Part shown: positions 57,653 through 64,000 of the stretch, piece by piece
Position numbering within the stretch: position 1 is the stretch's first letter
Layout: each line of letters starts with the position of its first letter
From: Capillidium heterosporum
Lineage: Eukaryota > Entomophthoromycota > Entomophthoromycetes > Entomophthorales > Capillidiaceae
NCBI GenBank assembly: GCA_016630905.1
Contig: WBMQ01000012.1
Coordinates: 496,001 to 560,000, forward strand
Direction of reading: 5' to 3'
DNA: 64,000 bases
Notes under the pieces: generated by a model
Seen by the model: only the letters and a program-made list of their open reading frames with translations
What the model was told of the DNA's origin: nothing
Databases searched by the model: none
Made by a program: the position numbers and the translations under genes

Positions 57653-58930
57653 ATGAATCCTGTAGACATCTTCCATGAGAGTATTTTATAATTTAAACTA
57701 TCTTCTAGTCTTTATCACTTTAATCCTTTTGACGAAACTAGGCTTCATACCTTCGTGTACGCCACCACTTTTAATCATCTTAATGACATTGATAATGACG
57801 CTACCTTCGTGAACTTGAATGCAACATGCATCTATTGATAATTAAACCATTCAATGGGTCAACAACTTAATATGTGGGACACAGAATTCACAGTCCAAAC
57901 AAAGAATTACTGCTCATATCGTCTTTAACAAGCACCTTTTACGGTAAATTTATAATCTAAAATTACTGACTAGAGCTAGCCAAGATTTCCTACAGTACCA
58001 TCGCAATACTACCTTAGGCATCAACAGTACTTCATATTGTAAAATAATTTTGTTACTGAGCTCTATTTTGGTAATTTGAAGTAAAGGAAGCTGACACCCT
58101 ATTTATCAAGAACAAGCCAAATGCTTCTCGCTATAGATGTTTCCCCACCTGAAGGCCTTGCATTTCAATATTAGGAACACCTTCGATTTTACTTGCCATC
58201 ACAGTTTCACCAACAATACTTTCGATGAGTTGATTAGTTTGACTTTACTGATAGGTCCCATATCCTTCGAAGCGGCAGCCAAGTCCCAAAACCGCCAATA
58301 CGTCAACTTTGAATTGTGTAAGACGTTCGATCGCTCATCGATGGATATCTTCCTTTCTACTCGAGCTATCGATACTAATCCTCAAAAGGATCATCGAGAG
58401 GCAGTTGCTCACCGACCTGAAGTGTAAAAGGCTAATCGTCCATATACAGCTACTAAAAGAGGTCTACCTCGATTTCAGCTCTCACTATACTACAATTGTA
58501 GCTATCCCAGCTTTTAAATTTAATCATTAGATCTCAGTACCTTTCAAAAGGGTGTTCGTCAATTTCACTTTTAATAAAATTAGTTGGATAGGTCGCTTGA
58601 ACTTACAGTTTATCACAATATCTAGATTGGAAATTAGATTCATAAAGTGAGTCCAACAGCTTGCTCTAAATACCTTCGTCAACTTCAACCAGTCTTTCAA
58701 ATCATTGGTCAAAAATTTCAGGTAGTTGAGATCTGATGTATAATTTAGTACAAGTGAAAGTTGATGGAGAAACTAAAGATTTGCTTTTGATTGTCTTTGA
58801 ACTAGTACTTAGAATAAAGGCCGGTCCAATAGAGAATATTACTTTGTATACACTTGGCTTCAACAGATACATTATCTATCTTACTTTTATAAAGACACTA
58901 CAATTTTTATTCAGAAAAGTTTCTAGATAG
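57653..58930 (+). pseudogene. Decayed leucine-rich, F-box-like protein gene
   Basis: An ATG at 57653 opens MNPVDIFHESIL, which looks like the start of an F-box, before a TAA. Further protein-like stretches follow in varying frames: DETRLHTFVYATTFNHLND, then FPHLKALHFNI at about 58140, ERQLLTDLKCKRLIVHIQL at about 58400, RVFVNFTFNKISWIGRLNLQ at about 58550 and a last open stretch at 58736-58930. The regular leucine spacing suggests leucine-rich repeats. Many stops and frame changes show it is dead. F-box/LRR proteins recruit targets for ubiquitination, but this assignment is weak. Confidence 0.4.
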
Positions 58931-59142
58931 TAGTTTAGAGCAATTTTGGTTAGCTATCTTTCTCATTATGTTTGGTTACTTTATTAAAGCATATGGCTTA
59001 TATACTCAGTCCCATCAAATATATATATCTAGAAATAAATAGAAGGCTTAAACTATTCGTAATTTAATAAACTTTATTAAGAAAAACTTGGAACCACTTT
59101 AAAATACAAATAAGATCAAGTAACTTGGGATTAGTTAATAAG
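58931..59142. other. 3' flank of NIPA copy 3
   Basis: AT-rich, no feature. Confidence 0.3.
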
Positions 59143-60601
59143 TTAGTTGCTTTTCAAATCATTGGGGTCGTCAACCGGACTATTGGAATTTGCCAATGGA
59201 CTAGAGTGGATGGTAGGGTGAGTATAGTGGTTGGCCAATGAGATGGGTGGACCTATACCCGATATGGAGGAAGTTTCGGATGTATCGGACATATTGGATC
59301 GACTGGACTTGGAGCGCATGGAGTTGAATAGATCGTCGATGGAACCTTTGGGGGACCACTGAGGAGATGGCATTGTAAGCTTGGTGAGCGTGTTGAGCTG
59401 AGGGAGTTTACGCTTGAACCTGGGAATCTTCTGAGGGGGCAGCTTCTCCTGGTTGGCTAGAACTACGATGCCGAATACTAGGATGATGATACCGACAACT
59501 GAGAGCAGGTGGACCCACCAGGGGTACAAAGCAAACAGGTTGAGGTAGACCATCGAGTTGGCGAGTCCAAAGACGTTGTAAGTGCAGGCGAAGATTGGAA
59601 CAACGACTACTGAGTCGGCCATCTTAAGTCCGGCGTTTAGGCAGTAGATCTAGATGACAGTTGATATGTTAGTACTTGATAGTTGATATAAAATTAATGG
59701 AAAATTGAAATGGGATTATTAAATTGCTACCAAAGCTCAAAAATGTAAATATGAGAAAATAATCAAAACTTAAACCATATTGTAGTAAAACTAAATACCT
59801 GAAGTATACAAGACAGACCCAAGGCAATGATAATCATAACCGTCACGACATCCTGCAGTTGAGTCGGGTCCTTAAATGATAATATAATCAGCTGAACCCT
59901 AGTAACCTTTAGCAACGTAAAAAGAAAATGTAGACTTACCCTGACTTGGCCAGAAGCAAGGTTTCGGCTGCCAAAGTACCACCCACTGCCGAAATAGCGA
60001 TGCCAACGTTCCTTGTCAGCTTGGCTGGATCCATCCTAGAGAGTACCGGGTATCGTTCCATCCTCCCCTCCTCTTCCAACAACCACTTGAAGAAGACGCA
60101 GGTAGTAAACGAAGCGATAACTAGAATGTTCAAAATGGCAAAGTAGAACTTGAAAAAGGCTGGCTCAAACAATGCCTTCAACACCTCAACCGAAAGTTGG
60201 GATTCAACGTCGTCTTGAGGGCCAAAGAAAGCTCCAAATAGAACGATTATCAAAATGGCAACCAAGATTATAAACGTTCCCAAAATATCTCGCTTCGTTA
60301 TGTGGGTACCTACTAAAAATCGAGCAAAGACGAAGTTGAATATTAGGGAGACTGCTCCCAAAGGTGCAGCCCATTGAGCCTTGAGCAGCTGTAGAGCTAA
60401 GGTTGAGCCTACCAACTGACTGGAACAGTACAAATAGAGACCCAAGTGCCAGTTGAATCGTAAGCATTCGTGTCTTGGTTTCTCAGCTTGGGCAGCTAAC
60501 ATGTGGTCCCTACGCTGCACATTTAGACCTAAGGCGTCCATCAGACTAGCTAACATCGACACTATGACGCCGAAGAAGATCTTGGTCGATTCGTCTAGCA
60601 T
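59143..60601 (-). CDS. NIPA-like magnesium transporter family protein, copy 3
   Basis: Three exons (60601-59940, 59898-59799, 59649-59143) encode 422 residues. The frame opens two codons upstream without an ATG, so 60601 is the start. Conserved segments include LMDALGLNVQRRDH, KAQWAAPLGAVSLIFN, RFLVGTHIT and IYCLNAGLKMADS, with about nine hydrophobic segments. The 120-residue C-terminal tail is Ser/Pro-rich (SKSSRSNMSDTSETSS) and may be a phosphorylated cytosolic tail. It keeps both introns of which the other two copies each have one. The second intron is about 149 nt, three times the length of any other intron in the window. Predicted divalent-cation (Mg2+) transporter by family. Confidence 0.85.
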
Positions 60602-62069
60602 CTTCAATACTCCTTATAAAAACAAACGGTTGGGCACCCTCAAACTGTTGCTATAAAAACTGAGGGGAAATGAAATTTGTTCTTTTGGGTAGTTGAGGTT
60701 GAAGTGGGAAATTGATTTGAAGTGGAAAGAAATTGGGATGGGTAAAGTTGAGGCAAAGGTTTTCTAAACTGAAGGTTAATAAATTGTTAATAATTCTAGT
60801 TGCAGTAACTTTACGATTGAAGGAGTACTATAAATAGAAACCATATTATGCGATTGGTTGAATCGCATTTTAAGGCTTTGACTTGGAAATCTAATTACAG
60901 TGAATTTTTTAGGCCGCCTCGCTACCAATTAGGTGGACCGTCATAAGACAACTTTCAGACATTTGTAAGCAGACTAACATGGTCATAATGTTTACAAATA
61001 TGCACCCTAGTCTAAATTTTAGTTATAGTTGGTTTGTATCCAGGTATTTTCTTGCCGTGTTATAGGTATATTTTTAGTTTGGACTATTACCTTTCCAACA
61101 AGGTAGGTTTGAACCCCTAAACCGATACCTCTATAAATATACAGCTTTCTATTTTAGCAAATTGGTCGTTTATTGTCGTTGGTATTTTATCCAATACTAC
61201 TCTGGGGTACTCCAAGAGGTATTAGGAAATGGCTCAACCACTTATAAGGCTTCTCTTATTTTCCAGTTTGTTTTTAATATATACTTTTCTCCATGAATCC
61301 GTTGGATAAAATGTAGAATGCATTGGAACAAAGGTGGTTTCTAATTTTTAAGGATATTTTCAAAGTATTGAAAAGCAGCTATAAAAGTATAATATTTCCT
61401 TGGTGGTAGTACTCATTTATAATACAAATAATTTTTACCAACTACTTTTCCTAGCTAAAAACTGAGCACTCAAACTGCTTAACCTGCATACTATTTTATT
61501 CAAGAAAGCTATGTGACTTTTTATAGAGTATTATTATAAGAAACTATGCAAATTTTTTGAACAAAACAATATATTTTAGAAACATCTCTATACAAACTTT
61601 TATCCGAACGGGTAAAGGTTAACAAACTAAAGTCTAACATAGCTCATCTATGTAAAGAATAGTGGTGTATGATCAAATCTTAGAGATTACTTTCAAGCAT
61701 TCAACAAATTATAACCATCGATAAGATAGACAATAGTGAATTGAGGGAAAGGAACTACTATGGAAAGTTTCAAGATAGGTTTTTTACATATGTTTTCCCG
61801 TAACGTCACAGAATTGGATCTCGATAATAAATATGGAATTTTGATATCAAAATAAATCTTACCAGCATTGGTAGCGATGTAGTGAAAAGCTATGTTCCAA
61901 AGTTTTCCTTTAATTCTCCACAGCTATACAAGCATCATCTGAAAATAGGATCTGTAGTTGGTGTTATCTATTTTTAGACAAACAATTTGCTATCTTGATA
62001 AAAGTTAGGATTCTATACTAAATATTCATAACACTTAGTATAGTTTAAAGGAATGTTAAAACTTTACCA
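60602..62069. other. Long AT-rich spacer upstream of NIPA copy 3
   Basis: TATA-like stretches lie just upstream of 60601 (60613-60621 and 60650-60659 on the minus strand). The rest shows only chance frames. Confidence 0.4.
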
Positions 62070-62341
62070 ATTCCTTGGAGGATACGAGTCTAAGGAAGAT
62101 ATACTCCAAAATGCATATCGCATTTCTAATAGCAATTAGGATACATAAACTCATAGTGTCGACGTAGATGATATTATCAGGAGACTGATGTAAACGCTAA
62201 CCTACATAAACAGAGTGCAACCTTTGACTACATGTTGAAAGCTGTGCTTAACTTTGGAGGTAGGAAGGTTTATTTTCCTTTTGATGCCTCATTGAAAGCC
62301 CACCTTTCAAAACCAACTTATTCTGCAGTTTATAGTTTTTA
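62070..62341 (+). pseudogene. Fragment of a decayed gene, possibly an alpha/beta-hydrolase esterase
   Basis: Plus-strand stretches read YQFLGGYESKEDILQNAYRI, then VDVDDIIRRL, then in another frame FDYMLKAVLNFGGRKVYFPF followed by DASLKAHLSKPTYSAVYSF and a stop. The order and the GGRKVYF segment are reminiscent of the C-terminal part of type-B carboxylesterases. The fragment is short with frame changes, so identity is weak. Confidence 0.3.
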
Positions 62342-63458
62342 AAAACTGCAAAGTTTCAACCAACTAGTTTGATATCTAAGTAGAATTATGATGGAGATTA
62401 AATAGTTTTTTGGCAAGTTTAAAATACTGTAATCCATCACTATTTCAACTACAAACTATATACTGATTATATAGGTAAATCTCATGAAATATAAAATGAA
62501 TATCTAGTATTATAAATTTGTACTGATAAAGTGTCTTCAAAATACATAGTGAATTCTATTCTAGCTATGCTTAATCGAGAACAACCAACTTTCCAATACT
62601 AAAGACGCGTCAATGAACTTAAATCCATCTTCCAAATAACTTACACCACAAGTGAAAGTATAGAATGGAGCCTATACCTCATTTTTATTCTTTATATACT
62701 AAACTAGTTGAAGTACAAATAGATATGTGTTCAAAAACTAAAATTTAATCTCTTGGTTCCTCATACTTCATCAACACTATCTCAAAATTTCAAGTGAAAT
62801 ATGGGATCACTACCTGTTCTTTATATTTATAAGCATAAACATATTTATCAAATTTAAGTGATTTATAGCTATAAGCTAAGTTTATACAGTCCTTGCTAAC
62901 ATTAAAACATATTTGAACTAGCAATTTGGATAGACGAGTTGGTAGCTGAAAATATCAGTTATCAAAGGAGTTGAGCGGAATGCTATGCCAAATTTTAGTT
63001 ATACTTACTTACCACTCGGTTACTTCAACTCCTTTGGTTGGATACATATCTAATATTGCAACTCCAGCCGCTCTAAAACCTATTCAATCGCCTATTTTCT
63101 TCTATAATTAGACATATGTTGCCACGTCACCCCTTTAAATGCTGATACTACTTTGTTCTGAATTAGTAGTATATTTTAAGCTGATTTAGAGCTACAGTTT
63201 ATATATATCATCCATATTATATTCTACTAATTTTGAACAGAGTAGTAGATTTTTCTACACCGAATCCAAAAAGGATGAGTTTTGATCATACTCAAGGGTC
63301 ATACAATATAATCGATGACTAGTTTTCTAAATATATATAGGTCATACAATTAGCTTTTAGTCATTCCATTAAGGGTGTTTAGGGGGCATAGCTATGTGTA
63401 CATATAATGATTGTAAAATCAAAATTTTATTTTTTAAAGATAGTAAGGTAAAGCACAA
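62342..63458. other. AT-rich spacer upstream of proline dehydrogenase
   Basis: No gene recognised; the right end must contain the promoter of the gene starting at 63459. Confidence 0.35.
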
Positions 63459-64000
63459 ATGTTTTCAGCAAGGTCAATGCTCAGATCCAACTCTATCAAC
63501 TTCAAGTGGAAAGGTACCTTCAATTTGACGCGATTACCTAAATGCCAGCTACATACTCCAAATATTAAGCCTATATCCCCCAACAACTTCAACTTCAAGT
63601 TGCTAAGCTTATCTTTAGTGTTGGGCGGTAGCTACCTGGTCTACGTCACCAACCAAAAAGTTACAGCCCAACAAGATCTATTAAAAGGTTTGCCCTCCAT
63701 AGTCGATTTCAGCGATACTAACCTGAAGAAAATGTACTCCAACACTACAACCTATGAACTCATCCGTACCTTTTGTATCTATAAATTATGTGGCTCCAAC
63801 CTATTTATTACCAACTTACCCTATCTCTTAAATTTGATCGAGAAGCTCAATTTAGCTTGGATATCGAATTATATCATTAAGCATACAGCTTTCCAACAGT
63901 TCTGTGCTGGAGAAGATGACTTGGACACCGTAAAAACCATACAAAAGTTTAGTGACAGAGGCTTACAATCTATACTTTCCCCCAACATCGAATGGGATCC
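63459..64000 (+). CDS. PUT1: Proline dehydrogenase, mitochondrial, 5' part
   Basis: The frame runs open from the ATG to the window edge (180 codons, incomplete). The first 40 residues are basic and hydroxylated without acids (MFSARSMLRSNS), as in a mitochondrial presequence. Then a hydrophobic stretch and the family N-terminal motifs follow: SIVDFSDTNLKKMYSNTTTY, ELIRTFCIYKLCG, a helix ending NLAWISNYIIKHTAF and CAGEDDLDTVKTIQKFSDRG. FAD-dependent proline dehydrogenase oxidises proline to pyrroline-5-carboxylate in mitochondria. The catalytic barrel lies beyond the window. No intron is seen in this part. Confidence 0.85.
   Translation, partial: MFSARSMLRSNSINFKWKGTFNLTRLPKCQLHTPNIKPISPNNFNFKLLSLSLVLGGSYLVYVTNQKVTAQQDLLKGLPSIVDFSDTNLKKMYSNTTTYELIRTFCIYKLCGSNLFITNLPYLLNLIEKLNLAWISNYIIKHTAFQQFCAGEDDLDTVKTIQKFSDRGLQSILSPNIEWD

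Noticed and set aside
1-64000. CRISPR arrays, rRNA genes, bacterial operons, intact transposons
   Set aside because: No regularly spaced repeats, no rRNA-like stretches, no Shine-Dalgarno-led gene strings and no transposase or reverse-transcriptase motifs were seen.

Overview
The window is eukaryotic nuclear DNA from a fungus. Evidence includes a Zn(II)2Cys6 transcription factor, a She9/Mdm33-type mitochondrial protein, a GH5 steryl-glucosidase/glucocerebrosidase-type enzyme, a eukaryotic fused glycogen debranching enzyme and a mitochondrial proline dehydrogenase. Genes are split by very short introns (mostly 37-59 nt, GT...AG) and separated by long AT-rich spacers. Seven-transmembrane receptors of the cAMP-receptor-like type, expanded NIPA transporters, a trypsin-type protease and many small secreted cysteine-rich proteins suggest an early-diverging lineage such as Entomophthoromycotina (Conidiobolus-like). 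That placement is inference from gene content, not a database match.

Layout. 0.3-27 kb is dominated by a family of ten-cysteine secreted miniproteins (six intact genes, two clear pseudogenes). Many lie as divergent head-to-head pairs, and one pair has been duplicated as a block. Between them sit the Zn-cluster regulator (3.3-5.2 kb) and a same-strand pair of glycan enzymes: the GH5 enzyme (11.6-13.9 kb) and the debranching enzyme (15.4-20.2 kb). 27.9-36.1 kb holds an unrecognised two-membrane-segment protein, two NIPA-like transporters and a secreted trypsin. 38.3-44.4 kb is a tandem array of three beta-lactamase-fold serine hydrolases with identical exon structure. 45.8-47.6 kb is a decayed multi-exon gene. 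48.9-52.3 kb holds a She9-like gene whose 3' end overlaps an unknown C-terminally anchored protein gene on the opposite strand. 53.3-57.3 kb is a head-to-head pair of receptor genes, one with a single-base frameshift. Then come an F-box/LRR-like pseudogene, a third NIPA gene (59.1-60.6 kb), a long spacer with a decayed esterase-like fragment, and the start of proline dehydrogenase at the right edge.

The overall picture is a few single-copy housekeeping genes embedded in rapidly turning-over secretion, transport and sensing families. The cysteine-rich family is the best candidate for an undescribed system. Its members share a strong TATA box, a signal peptide ending just before the first cysteine, and an invariant ten-cysteine scaffold with two signature motifs, and they show visible birth and death of copies. 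All splice models were built by hand from GT/AG sites, reading-frame continuity and paralogue comparison. No transcript or database evidence was available.
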